A stretch of 64,000 nucleotides of DNA, taken from Pilaira anomala. Taxonomy: Eukaryota; Mucoromycota; Mucoromycetes; Mucorales; Mucoraceae. A program made the position numbers and the translations under genes. The first letter of the stretch is position 1, and the number at the start of each line of letters is the position of its first letter. The stretch covers positions 62,001 through 126,000 of the forward strand of contig JAIXMQ010000005.1 in the NCBI GenBank assembly GCA_025716855.1. The letters are read 5' to 3'. Under the pieces are notes generated by a model that worked only from the letters and a program-made list of their open reading frames with translations, had not been told where the DNA came from and did no database searches. This document shows positions 32,606 to 44,887 of this stretch, one piece after another.

Positions 32606-35600
32606 TCGTAAGATAAAAAAAAAAAAAAAAGGAAGAAAGAAAGAAAGAAAGGAGATAACTGAACTAGTAAATAAGGAAAAAAAAAGAAACCTATTTATAT
32701 TTCGTTTCCGATAAAAAGGCCAGGCACAATTGCAAATTCCGCATAGTTGTAACACAATAAAGAAATAGAAGAACTGTGGCTTAATACAATGAAACTGTCT
32801 TATTTCCTCAGCTGCACACACTTTTCATTTGCCAAGAATTCAACAAAAAAGGGAGTTTTCTGACGTAAGAAAAATACTTTTTACAGTTTTCTAACTTCTG
32901 TCGATTTGCTTAGTCAATTTTAATAAGTAGAGTTCTTGGCATTTTAACTTCTATTCTCGAACGAATAAAACTTTCGGATAATTACTAGCTATATTTCTAT
33001 TTCTCTTTATCAGTCAAACTTGACAATGTTTTATTTACTTAGCAAGTCATAAGTGCGGATGAACTGGTTGTAACAACATTTTATCGACTATAAATAACCA
33101 AAAAGATAAACATAGCTCGTTTTGGGTATTTATGCAGTTGATAAGTTTTTATTTTTTATTATAGCGTTAACGTGTGATCGAATAAAACTACACCTCCTTT
33201 TAGAGCAAGTAGAAAAAAAAAAGTTGATATTAATCATTTCATGTATTTAAATCCTTTTAAAAAGTTTGAAACGCACTCACACCATCAGCCACTGCTTGGA
33301 TGAGAAATAAATACTCGTCCCAGAATGACTTTTAAAATATCCACCTTTTTCCTTATTTATATATTGTCTATATACATCAGCCCATATCTGTTTTATTATA
33401 TAAAAAGTGAAGGTTATATTTGAATTTAAACAATCGTTATGTTTGATCTTGCCGTCGACACACATCATTATATACATACGCTAAATTATTCTCTATATTT
33501 ATTTTCGTTGCTTATAATTTACTATTACATATGCATTAGGGAACAGATATATAGGGTGGAAAACGTTAAATTTTCTGTAAATATGAGATAGATATAGATC
33601 TGTATTTTCAAATGAATGTCAAAATAACCCTGTTTTGAAAGGGGACAAATTTACGATATACATTCCATATTAAGAGCAAGGAATTCAATTCATACTTTAC
33701 TATATTATGAAATCATTCTTATTCAAATTTATAAAGCAATATACACACTATCTTCTTTTGTATTTTTCAGATGATGCTAAAAGGAAAACATGGCCCACGA
33801 AATACAAAAAAATAGACAGAAAGAAAATATTTATTACAGTAAAACTCCTTACTGCTATAGAGTCTATAGTATAAGCACAATATATAACTAGTTAATACTT
33901 TTCTTCTTGGATGCTTTAATGACTGCAATCTGTAATTATTTCTCTCGTTAGTTAAAAGGCTCTCATTTCACTTTTAAAAAAGGAAGGATCTCCCTCTACA
34001 CCCTTTCTGCCCGTGGGACACGAAATTTTTTATAACAGAAAGATTAATAGATCTGCTTTTTTAAAGAAATAACATAAAAAAAGGTTTCCAAATACAATTG
34101 ATGCACTGTGTACTGATAGCTATCATCTTTTTATACCTATATATATAAGTATTACAAAATAATTTCATTGTTTTTCTTTTATCTTGAAAAACTTTGTGCA
34201 AAAAAAAAAAAAAAAGGTACCGAGTACAAACATTTATATGCTTGAATTAACTGATGGTTGACTTCTTGTACGCTTATTAATTATTTATTCAAGACTTTCT
34301 CAAGTTTTAAAGCTCTTTAGTAACTGTACCTCACACACACACACACACACACACTTATTATTTACAACTATAAAAGGATCTCTATATCCCAGCAGTAGGT
34401 TGTTTCTTTTTTTTTAAAAAAAAAAAAGAAAAACGAACATTTTATATGTAGACACAATAAAAGTCAATCAAGGTAATATTATCTATCACAAGATGGTAAT
34501 TTTGAGATAAGATAAAACTCCAATCATCTTTATAAAAAAAAAAAAAACCTTATTTGCTTTGACTAACTTATGTAGATATAAGCCCAATTGAGATACAAAA
34601 AAGGAAAATTTAGAAAACCGCGTATTTATACCCACTAATATGAATATGTGTTTTCTTGTCATGTGTGTGTTATATTCAACAGTATTATTCTCATTATTCC
34701 TTTTACCGTGGAATCAGATCCGAGTGATACCATCTAATTGTAACAATGGTGATTTGACTTTTAAAATTACATACACAGACAAAAAGATCGGTGTATACAT
34801 ATATGAATGTTGTGCGGGGAATAATGGGGTTAGGCTATTATTAAAGAGCGAGAGAGAAAAGTACAATTGACATTTATTTCTGAGGCTTTGATAACTAGTT
34901 CTGAGGGGCTTTCTTTAAATATTATAGTTCTCAAAATGGTATTAGTATAGTAAGATTGAATTCTCTTATTTTACCTTTAAAAGAATATAATAAAAGTTAA
35001 TACATACTATCTGTTTGTTTTTATACCTCTTGTATTCATATAATGTGCTTCATTTTGTTTCCTTTTTATATTAACAAACAAATATTCTATTGTAAATATA
35101 AGAAAAAAGGATAATCTCATATGCCGCACATTTGTCAACTTTTTGATCAGATAAGCTAAAACTCCAAACATATAAAAATGTTGTTTGTATTCTGTATTTG
35201 TACTTATTTCAATTTAACGTTTAGTTCCAACCTTACAAGTATCAACAACTAACCTAGCTTCATTCTTTTCTCTCTCTCGCTCTCGCTCTCTCGCTCTCTG
35301 ACATCTCATTGTTGCGCAACAGGTACATACACTCTTATCTGATTCGTTTATTTATTAACAAGGGGGAGGGGAGGACAAATTGTTATTTACATTGTTTTAT
35401 ACAACCTAAAAAGAAGACAGGGCAACAACGGAAGTTCGGGTAAAAAATTAAATATTATGAAGTATCTAATTTTTTCGAAACAAATCAAATACATAGTAGG
35501 TCATGCTTTTTTAATAAAGACAGTTACATCTCTCTTGATTATATTAATATTGTTGTTTAATAACATTACTTGCATTTTGAAATGTAAAGAGAGAGAAAGA

Positions 35601-36460
35601 TAAAAAATTTATTAGTCATTTTGAGCCCGAAATATACTGTGTGTTCCATCTGATAATTATTAAAAATCTGCAAATCGCATATTCAAAAAGAGAAAGTTGA
35701 CGCAGCTTTTCAGTGAAAACGAAAACAAACAAATAATACAACGTAGCTATTGTTCATGTGCTTTTTTTTTTTTGATGAAAGAGGCGTGAAATGTTACATG
35801 TTTTTATGACTTCAGTATGTTTTTATGATGAGTGCTAACAAATTTCTTTTTTGGTTTTTGTTATCAGATGCTCTGGTTGTTGTACAACTTTCTAAATTTT
35901 TTCACACAAGAGATTATCTATTTAAAGGTGATTAAGAAATAATAAACAATGGATGTAATGTTTATTTTGATAGATTCTAAACTATTTTTTTTTTTTTAAA
36001 AAAAAAAGAAAAAGAAAACTAAACTAAATAGTGTTACATACCACTAAGATACATATTCTATAATAAGTACATGTAGATTTTATATTTTTACACGGTGGAA
36101 TTGATTCAAATGTTAAAAGTTAAAAAATTTATATCAGATTTTTTTCTCTTATCTGATTGGCTTGATTGTTTTAACAGGGAGTGTGGTTCAAATTAGATTT
36201 GTTTTTTATTTTTATTTTAATTCGTAATCAGATTCATATTTGTACAACAATACGGGGCACAGGGCCGTGAAATTTATCTGATAAATATTGATTGGTTGTC
36301 GTTATGGAGGCTTGGGAATAAAATCTGATTATAAAAATTCCCTATTTTTTTTTTTTTTTTTTTCTTGTTTCTTTCTTCCTTTTATCTATTTATATTATAT
36401 ATAACCCCCCCTACTCTCTCTCTCTCTCTATATATATCAAACTAGAATAATATAATAAAA
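32606..36460. other. 3.9-kb region without recognisable genes
   Basis: AT-rich sequence between ADAM (-) and mitoferrin (+), which are divergent. Contains T(n)A(n) junctions at 34407-34427 and 35985-36007, a (CA)n run near 34332-34353, and a CT-rich tract before the mitoferrin ATG. ORFs such as 34640-34870 show no family resemblance. It could hold non-coding RNA or regulatory DNA, but nothing specific is visible. Confidence 0.5.
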
Positions 36461-37535
36461 ATGGCTGACGATTATGATTACGAATCTCTTGGTAATAACG
36501 CTACCCTCACTCAAGATGCTATGGCTGGTGCTCTTGCAGGTATTGCAGAACACTGTGCTATGTATCCTGTAGATAGTATCAAGGTATAATTTTAAAACTG
36601 TTTATTTATTTCTATATAATATATGTACTAACTCTCTTTTTTTTTTAAAAAAAAAACAGACACGTATGCAAGTAATTCAAACAGTTGCTAGACCTCAAGT
36701 ATTTTCTACAGTAGCAGCAGCAGTAACTGCCGGTCATCATCAACATCACCCTCATCGTCACCTTCATTCTGCTGCTATTTCAGATGCTTCTTCTTATAAA
36801 GGTGTAAAGACAGCTTCACGTAATCTTTGGCGTGGTGTAAACTCTGTTGTGATGGGAGCAGGACCAGCACATGCAGTTCATTTTGCTACCTACGAAGCAT
36901 GTAAAGAAGCATTTGGTGGAAACGCTGGTGGACATCATCCATTAACAACAGCAGCAGCTGGTGCTTGTGCAACACTTGCCCATGATAGTCTTATGAACCC
37001 ATTTGATGTAATTAAACAACGTATGCAATTAGGTGATAGTGCTTATAGAACAGTTAGAGAATGTGCACGTCATGTTTACGCAAAAGAAGGACTTGTTGCA
37101 TTTTATATTTCACTTCCTACAACATTAACAATGTCTGTACCATTTCAATCAATTCAATTTGCTACATATGAATATTTCCGTAAAGTAATTAATCCTGCTG
37201 GTGATTATGATCCTAAAACGCATGCTATTGCTGGTGGTTTAGCTGGTGCAATTGCTTCTGCTGTTACAACTCCTTTAGATGTCGTAAAGACTTTACTTCA
37301 AACAAGAGGTCAAAATTCAGACCCTCGTATTCGTAATGCTTCTGGTTTAATGGATGCTGTACATATTATTAAAGAACGTTATGGTGTTAGAGGTTTCTTT
37401 AGAGGTTTCAAACCAAGAGTACTTACTGTTATGCCTAGTGCTGCAATTAGTTGGAGTGTTTATGAATATTTTAAATGGTTTATCAGTAGTAACAATAACT
37501 CATCTACAATTGAAGATAACTTACTCAAGTTATAA
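36461..37535 (+). CDS. Mitoferrin (mitochondrial iron carrier, Mrs3/Mrs4 type)
   Basis: SLC25 carrier of the inner mitochondrial membrane that imports iron for heme and Fe-S cluster synthesis. Two exons (36461-36583, 36660-37535) give 332 residues. The three carrier signatures are YPVDSIKTRMQ (about 35), NPFDVIKQRMQ and TPLDVVKTLLQ, in three repeats with six helices. Mitoferrin-type sequence follows, for example GPAHAVHFATYEACKE and SVPFQSIQFATYEY. A His-rich insertion (GHHQHHPHRHLHS, about 66-78) sits in the first matrix loop. The intron lies directly inside the first signature and ends with a 10-T/10-A run and CAG. A CT-rich tract precedes the ATG. Confidence 0.92.
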
Positions 37536-38926
37536 AAAAACAAAAAACAACAAAAATATCCCCATATTAATTCTGTAAAATAATATTATTCCCCCTACCT
37601 CACTTCACCTCACCTCACACACTTTCTTTATTACTTTTCCCCAACTCTAAACTATTATTACACTTTGCAATATTACTGTATATACTTTTTCTCTCTCTTT
37701 CTCTCTCTCTTCTCTCTTTATCTTTTTCTCATATTTTGAAAATAAAATATCTAATCAGATCGTAACGATCTTGACTAAAAATACTTTATTATGATGATTC
37801 ATAAATAATTCGATTGGCTGGGTAAATTAGTTCTTTTTCAAAATATACAACTTATCTATTGTGTAACTTCATGTCACTCCATCCTATCCAATCAATTTAC
37901 ACCACTTTATCAATAATCTATGTTGTACAAACCCAGTCCGCAAAACTTTTTGTAACGCTGCAGACATCAAAAACGTAATCATAATCTCATGCCTCCCCCC
38001 CCCACCTTTATTGTAGGCTTATTTGGCTTTTTTCTTTTAACACAATTTATTTTTTTAAACTTCAACCTGCGCCAAAAAAAATATAAATAAAATACACGTT
38101 TCTTTCTTGCTTTTTAATTCCTTTATTCCTTCTTAATATACAACAGTTACTCTTTTTTTTTTTTCTATCAGAAGGTAATAGAAGAAACTAATACAACTTT
38201 ATACGCGCACCCTTTCTACCTTATATTGCTTAGTGTGTAATTGTACAGAACTGAAATAGACACGGGGTTTAATACAATTTTGTCCTTCCGAATATTTAAT
38301 ACTTACAGTGTACATAACGAGGTAGCACAAACCGTGAGGAGCTTTTAACCTCTTTAACAAAAAGTTTCATTGCACTTGTACATTAATAATAAAAAAGATT
38401 AAGAAAAAGGGAGAATTAGATACTTTGGTTTAAAGCTACTTAGACCACCACTGTATTGACTTGGTCATTCAGAAAAGCAATCTTCATTTGAACTACTTTA
38501 TAGCAATGCTTTGATAAAGTTTTTTTTTTTTTTTTTTTCCTATCAGATTGTCACACCAAGATAATCGAATTTCTCCCCACCCCCTTTTTTTTTTCTGGTA
38601 GTACATTGCAACATTGTACTAAATATTTCTATTATCATCCACACTCAAAATACTTCTTTTGATATTCATTTCTCTTTACTTTCTTTTTCAAATCTGATCA
38701 ATAGCTCTTTTAATGAGATCTCTCTACTAAAATCAAAAGAGTATAGAAAACGAACTTTTATTTTTACTTGTTGAAGCTGATTTAGGAGCAACAATATACA
38801 AGTCATTTCTACGTTTCAGCCTTGTCTGTTTTTGTCTTTTTCTGTCTTGTTTTTGAGCAAGACATTTGCTTTAGGCTGTCCTTTTTTTTTTTTTTAGTTA
38901 TTATAATGAGAAAATAAAAAAAAAAA
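37536..38926. other. 1.4-kb convergent intergenic region
   Basis: Between the 3' ends of mitoferrin and the SETD9-like gene. CT-rich and T-rich tracts, a 10-C run near 37997, and no recognisable gene. Confidence 0.5.
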
Positions 38927-39874
38927 TTAAATAATGTCCATATAAGTAGAGAACAACTCTTCACCATCTTGAATTTCTCTCAAGGAAACAAGTGCAACCA
39001 CTCTCATAGGGTGAGACAATGGATTCATTTCTGTATCCCAGTACATATTTGGTATAAATTTTCTTAATTCATTTGGGAAACTAATAGGTAAATCTACTTC
39101 TTGATAACAAACTAAAAAATAAAATTAAAAACCTCGAGAATTTTGCATCTTATCTTCTTTTACCATTGGCTTTATAATCTTTTGTACCATTATTTACAAA
39201 TTGTCCTACAGCTAATGGATTTCTACAAGGAATAATTATATTAGTTTCCACCTTATGCAGATTTTAAACAAACTCACATCAAATTCTCATCTTTCATCCA
39301 AGTCCAATCACTAATTTGAATAGCCCCAGGCCAATTTTCACGTCGATACAAGGACTTGTATACTTTACCCGATAAACCTGTCCTTTTACCATCCACATAC
39401 AAACCATCTACACACTTTAATATGTATTGGTTTGCTATACTGACAAAAAGTATAGGCTCAGATGGCATATAAATTGTACCTGGATAAAAAGAAACAATTT
39501 GTCCTTTCTTTTGATCCGCTCCTTTCAAATAAACACCGTTCCCTATTAGAATATTTCTTGTTTATTTATGATAAGATGAATATTATATATCGCGAGCGCG
39601 CGCGCGTTTTTTTTTTAATATAAATAATATACCTGCATTAGGTATAGAAGACTTGTTTTTTACCACAGTGAAATTCAATTGTTGTCTGTCAAGTAACGTC
39701 AACGTAGTTTCAACAGCTTTGGCAGCTTGGTTGCGTGGTAACGGTGAAGTTACACTTGGTAACACTTGTTTTCTTTGTCTTAATAATAATTTTATTGATT
39801 GTAACGGATAACTGATGAATAAAATAAAAAGGAGTTATTCACTCATACACACCCAAAACACTATAAACTGTCAT
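38927..39874 (-). CDS. SETD9-like SET-domain protein
   Basis: Five exons (39849-39874, 39633-39811, 39278-39542, 39164-39222, 38927-39111) give 237 residues. The SET core has NGVYLKGADQKKGQIVSFYPGT (as VSMYPGT in animal SETD9), SEPILFVSIANQYILKCVDG, NPLAVGQFVNNGTKDYKANV and the closing block VALVSLREIQDGEELFSTY, equivalent to the ELxxDY motif of SET methyltransferases. Human SETD9 is about 300 residues with the same order; its substrate is unknown. Whether this protein is an active lysine methyltransferase cannot be told. Exon 1 is only 26 nt. The GTATGA donor was chosen because it is the only one that restores frame to exon 2. Intron 2 contains a (CG)n run. Confidence 0.82.
39592..39606. repeat. 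Alternating GC dinucleotide run in an intron
   Basis: CGAGCGCGCGCGCG-type run inside intron 2 of the SETD9-like gene, next to a T tract. Conspicuous against the AT-rich background. Confidence 0.7.
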
Positions 39875-40099
39875 AGTTACAAACGATTTAAATAATTGGA
39901 CATTCTTTTTTTTTTTTTATAGTTTTTATTTTTAGCAAAAAAAAAAAAACCTTTAAAAACAAAAACAAAGAGAAAAAAATAATAAGAATATATAAATGTT
40001 TTTGTTGAAAAAAATAAAGAAAGAGAAAGAGAGAGAGAGAAGAAAAACTGCCGAATGTTTTTTTTTTCTTTTTTTTTTTTTTTTTGTTATGTAAATTTT

Positions 40100-40581
40100 T
40101 TAATCTTCTCTGATAGGACTATCAAAAAAAAAAGTAAATAAAAAATAATAGTATGGTTATTTCAAATCAATGATCTTACCTTCCTTCGCTACGAACAGGA
40201 GATCTAGCGGGAGATTGATCAGAGCGAGCAGGAGATCTGGCAGGGGATCTAGTGGGAGATCCACCAGGAGATCTTACAGGAGATCTAGCAGGAGATCTAG
40301 CAGGAGATCTAACAGGAGAGCGAGATCTGCTTCTAGAGGTGGACATACGTCTCTTACGAGGAGGAGATCTTGATCCAGAAACAGAGCGAGAACGAGAAGG
40401 AGATCTGGAGCGAGAGCGAGATCTAGAAACAGAGGGAGAACGGTTACGACGACGGGGAGGAGAACGAGATCTAGAGACGGAAGGTGAGCGACGTCTACGA
40501 CGACGAGGGGGAGAACGACTTCTTGACTTGGAAGGAGAACGAGAACGACGAGAGGAACGGCTACGTCCAGTATCCTATCAA

Positions 40582-40612
<31 letters not shown>

Positions 40613-41625
40613 GCCACGTATTCTATATATCAAATATATATATATATATATATGTATATATTGTTACCTCACGAAGAGTGACACGTTGACCATTTAATTC
40701 ACGATCATTCAACTTTTTAAGAGCATATTCCATATCATCACGTACAGCGAATTCAACAATACTATAAAAAAAGAAATAAAACAATAAAGAAAAAAAAAAG
40801 AGAGAGAATTATATAAGAATCTATAGAAAAAAAATTAACGTTATTGATTTGTTTTTGTTTTTACCCTTCAGATGAACGTTCGCGAGAGATATCAGCAAAA
40901 GTGACTTCACCAGCTTTACGCATCATATCTTTAAGGTCCTATGAAGATGGAAGAAATCCCACACAATAAAAGAAAAGAGACAAGCCAGCGGCATGATGAG
41001 AAATCATTTAACCCAGAAGTAGTAGTAGGGGAGAGGGGAAGAAGGGGGAGAGAAAATTTGTTTTGAAAAAAGTAACAAATCTGTTTTTTTTTAAGAAGAG
41101 AGAGAGAGAGAGAGAAAAAGCGATGCGTACCTGCCAGTTTGTTCCAGGAGCGATATTTTCAACAATTAATCTATAATGAGAACGACGACTATAAAAATAT
41201 ATAATACGTTTCAATAAATAAATAAATAAAAAAAAAAAAATAGGCCTAGTTTAATTTTTTTTTTTTTTTTTTTATTTTCTTTTTGAAAATAAACTTACCG
41301 ATCGTTACGATTAGTACGTCTTTCATCGTTGCGACGAGCACCACGAGCAATTTCAACAATTAATCTGTTTTAAAAGGAGTTATTTCAACTATTTTCATTG
41401 TCAGTTCTATCTTTTTTTTTTTTTTTTTTACCTTTCACCAAGGAAACTTTTTCCATGAAAATCGTAAACAACATCTTTAGCGTCTCTTTCATCAGCAAAT
41501 TCAACAAAACCAAAACCGGTCTTTACATTGATCTCACGAATATCTCCATAGTTTTTAAATAAACGCTCGAGATCACGCTTGGTTGCATCACGAGCAAGAC
41601 GACCGATATAAACTCTAGTTGACAT
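40100..41625 (-). CDS. SR-family splicing factor with two RRMs (Srp2/SRSF4-6-like)
   Basis: Exons 41432-41625, 41299-41364, 41131-41188, 40865-40938, 40668-40761 and 40180-40574, plus a likely 19-nt last exon 40100-40118, give 299 residues. RRM1 begins MSTRVYIGRLARDATKRDLE with RNP1 GFGFVEF. A short hinge rich in Arg/Asn follows, then a second RRM (YRLIVENI, DLKDMMRKAGEVTFADI). The C-terminal 130 residues are an RS domain with RSRSPPRR and repeated RSPAR units. Such proteins bind exonic enhancers and recruit the spliceosome. If the last intron is retained, translation stops at TAA 40176-40178 and the protein ends SEGR. If spliced it ends SEGSPIRED. ATG 41625 is the first in-frame start. Confidence 0.9.
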
Positions 41626-41748
41626 TATTAAGTTATTTGTCTTCAAGTGAAAAAAAGAAGGGAAGAGAAAAAAAAAAAAGTAAATAAAAATGGTTCCACT
41701 GGTCTAGTACTGGGTTTCCCACCTCATTTTTCCTAAAAAATGAGCGTA

Positions 41749-41789
41749 ATTTTCCAAAACCCGTCACTATTTTCCAAAACCCTGTCACT
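41749..41789 (-). repeat. Tandem 20-21 bp repeat upstream of the SR gene
   Basis: Two adjacent copies of ATTTTCCAAAACCC-GTCACT on the plus strand (41749-41768 and 41769-41789), the second with one extra T. They lie 125-165 bp upstream of the SR protein start codon and contain AAAACCC, close to a telobox. Confidence 0.75.
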
Positions 41790-42810
41790 ATCTTTTTAAA
41801 ATGTAATTCCTTAAAGCAAGCAATTACACAGCCTTTATACATTTATATATATATATATCATTATACCTGTCTCTATTGGGTTTTAATGTATCTTGTTAAA
41901 TATCCTAGTAAAGCCTACCACTAGATGTCTAATTATATTTAATTGTTTAAATTGACTGAAAATTTCTTCAATTTTTTCAGCCAACCAGCATCGATTTTTC
42001 CTTTACAATACCTACAAGTCACTTTTTACATGCTTTACTTTCACACAAACATAGAGTATCTTAAAAGTCTAAAAAAAAACAAACTATTTCTTCTTTCTCC
42101 TTCCTTTTTTAACTTTTAATTAAAGTATATATTTTACAATATAACATAAAAACCAAACATTAAAGCTAAAAAAAAAAAAGCTTCCCTGTTTGTATCATTT
42201 TTCTCTCTCTTCTTATAAGCAAAAAACTGGTTTCTCATACACTATTAATATGCTCTTTCATATTTACTCGAGGTCCAATTTCTTGTAAAAAGGTATGTTC
42301 AATAATATAAAGCGCCTCGATTTTTTCTTTTATAAATACATAGTACATATTCTGTATGTATGTTGCCCTTGCAATGCTTCTATTGATGTATATATCGTAT
42401 CTTTACGATAAAACACGCTATATATTTAGGTATAAAGTGCTATGTATATACATAAATCATAATAATTACATTTCTTTCATTTTTTGTTTTTTGCCTGTAC
42501 ATACACGTGTAGAGAAGACATTATCCACATTTCTTTTTTGAAATAAATTACATTAATTCTCAAAATGACGTTTGATGCCGCATGAAGATACATCTGGCCA
42601 ATAAAATAAGAAAAGAAAATATATTTTTTTTATTGGGCTAAAAGCTTAATGCACGAAAAAATGTAACAATGGAACAATGCATGTAAGAATGGCATTGCTA
42701 TATTATATCATCATTATTTGGTAATTAAAGTTAGAAATGGGAATTTCAGTTCTTGTAGTTTTTTTATTATAGAGTATATATGTCTGTGGGTGGATTGGGT
42801 GAGTAATTGC

Positions 42811-42814
42811 GTGT

Positions 42815-42857
<43 letters not shown>
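42811..42857. repeat. (GT)n microsatellite
   Basis: About 23 GT units with one TA interruption, just past the 3' end of Cdc42. Confidence 0.88.
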
Positions 42858-42858
<1 letters not shown>

Positions 42859-42894
42859 AGAGTATACCAGTATTATTATTATTTATTTATATTT

Positions 42895-43651
42895 TTACAA
42901 TATACTGCACTTCTTTGACTTCTTCTTTACAGGAGGTTCTAATGCAGCCACAATAGCTTCATCAAATACATTTTTTAAACCCTTTTGTGTTAGTGCAGAA
43001 CACTCTACATATTTAACAGCCCCTAATTCACGAGCTAATCTTTCACCTGCTTCAAAAGCAATAGGTCTTTGCTTTTGTCTAGTCAGTTTCTCTAATACAG
43101 CAGGATCTTGACGTAAATCGATTTGTGTACCAACAATCAAACAAGGTACACCAGGACAATGATGATGAACTTCAGGGAACCATTTTTCTTTTACATTCTC
43201 AAAAGAGGCAGGTGAAGTAACTGAAAAACAGACAAGAAAAACATCCGTTTGAGGGTAAGATAAAGGTCGAAGACGATCATAATCTTCTTGACCTGCAGTA
43301 TCAAATAATCCTAAGGTATATGGTTCTTCTCCAATCATTACCGTAACAGCATAATTATCAAATACCTATATACACATATAAAAAAAAAGAGTTCCTTTTG
43401 TTTTTAAATATACGCGCTTTCTCTTCCTTTCTAATATACACTTACAGTAGGAACATATTCAGAAGGAAATTTGTTGGTAGTATATGAAATCAAGAGACAG
43501 GTCTAGATGATGTATTTTTTTTTTTTTTTTGTTAATATTTTTCTTTTACTAAATGACCTTTCTCTTTTCATTTTTTGCAAGTTGTTTAAAACTAATTACT
43601 TACTTTACCAACTGCACCATCACCAACAACTACACATTTAATAGTTTGCAT
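42895..43651 (-). CDS. CDC42: Cdc42 Rho-family GTPase
   Basis: Master regulator of cell polarity and hyphal tip growth at the plasma membrane. Three exons (43604-43651, 43446-43502, 42895-43365) give 191 residues, exactly the family length. The P-loop GDGAVGKT, effector loop YVPTVFDNYAV, switch [22 protein letters not shown] and specificity motif GTQIDLR are all canonical. The C-terminus [10 protein letters not shown] has a polybasic stretch and a CaaX box ending in leucine, predicting geranylgeranylation. The intron positions split the P-loop at GK/T and the effector loop at PT/V. The insert region and [13 protein letters not shown] separate it from Rac. Confidence 0.97.
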
Positions 43652-44776
43652 TATATTTCTTTATCTATAAAAAAAAAAGGGTGTATCTGAAAGGGAAAAA
43701 AAAAAACAAAACAAAAATATATACTGTGCTCATGTTTTTTTTAGAGTGAAAAAAAAAAGTTATGTGCGGATATTGAATTGAATTTTTTCGCGAATTGGGC
43801 AATCAAGCCCATTTCGGGTTGCCATCACTTATCTATTTCGTACTCGTATTAAATTAGATACACTATTTTAGGTTGAAAAGCACAAGATAATTATAATATC
43901 CAATGCTTCACTAACCTAAGTCTTTCTGCAGGATCTACTTTATAACCGATGTTTAACATATTAGAATGGTTTCGAGACGTATATGAGAAGAGAGTATTAT
44001 ATATTAAATGCTTATTATGTATGTATATGATACCATTATATATCTCTTTGCTTAGAAAATTAGATTAAATGATAGTGCATTTATTAAAAGCATAATAAAC
44101 GATCAGTTAAAACAATATTCGAAATCAAGTATATACATATAATATGCACTGGTATTGGTTCTATATCGGACTTATGTGCTTTTACACAACTTAATTTCAA
44201 AATCGGTGTTTAAGGGACAATAATAAATCTATATTCAAAACATGTTATCAACATAATTGAATGAAATCCAAAAGGCAGTGAATAAATTACTCGATATGTC
44301 AACTGCAATGTACACCTGCAATTCATTTGAAGCCCTTTTTTTTTTTTTTTTTTTTTAGGTAAGCAAGAAAAAAAAAATGGACAGAAATGAAATACTTTTT
44401 TTTTTTTTTAAATTCTCTCAGAATATTTATGCCTGTCCATAAACCGATATATATTTTTATACATGTACAGATATAAATGAAAATCAAGGAAAATAAAACA
44501 CGCGATTGAAAGCTAAATATTGTATCTTACCATGAGGTGATTTCTTTCAACTTTTAAACTGTATATAATCTGCATTGTCCTTTTTTTTTTTTTTTTTTTT
44601 TTACTGCATGCACGTATGACTCTTTGCGTTAGATTTCGCTATTGTTTTTCTCGATCTAAAAAAAATAATGACTATGTAATATAAACATAGTAAATAAAAG
44701 ACCCTCTCCCCTATCTCACTCTACAAGTTACTATAACCTTGTTCTGGTCACATTCTTATCTGGAAATAAATATACA

Positions 44777-44811
<35 letters not shown>

Positions 44812-44887
44812 TTTTATGAAACTCTCATGATATATAAAACGAAATGTATAATATTTTTTTTATTAATTCTGCATACTGTGACACAAC
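43652..44887. other. 1.2-kb intergenic region
   Basis: Between Cdc42 and the AATase-like gene, both on the minus strand. It has a (TC)n run at about 44775-44802 and several T tracts. No gene is seen. Confidence 0.5.

Larger units (their letters stand above)
41626..42894. other. 1.3-kb intergenic region upstream of the SR gene
   Basis: Holds an imperfect 20-21 bp tandem repeat (41749-41789), a small hairpin (CTCATTTTT/AAAAATGAG near 41723-41744) and the (GT)n microsatellite at 42811-42857. No gene is seen. Confidence 0.5.

Noticed and set aside
34640..34870. 76-residue ORF starting with a signal-like hydrophobic segment
   Set aside because: Isolated, AT-rich, no similarity seen and no splice sites extending it.
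40252..40611. Acidic plus-strand ORF over the SR gene
   Set aside because: Antisense shadow of the Arg/Ser repeat codons.
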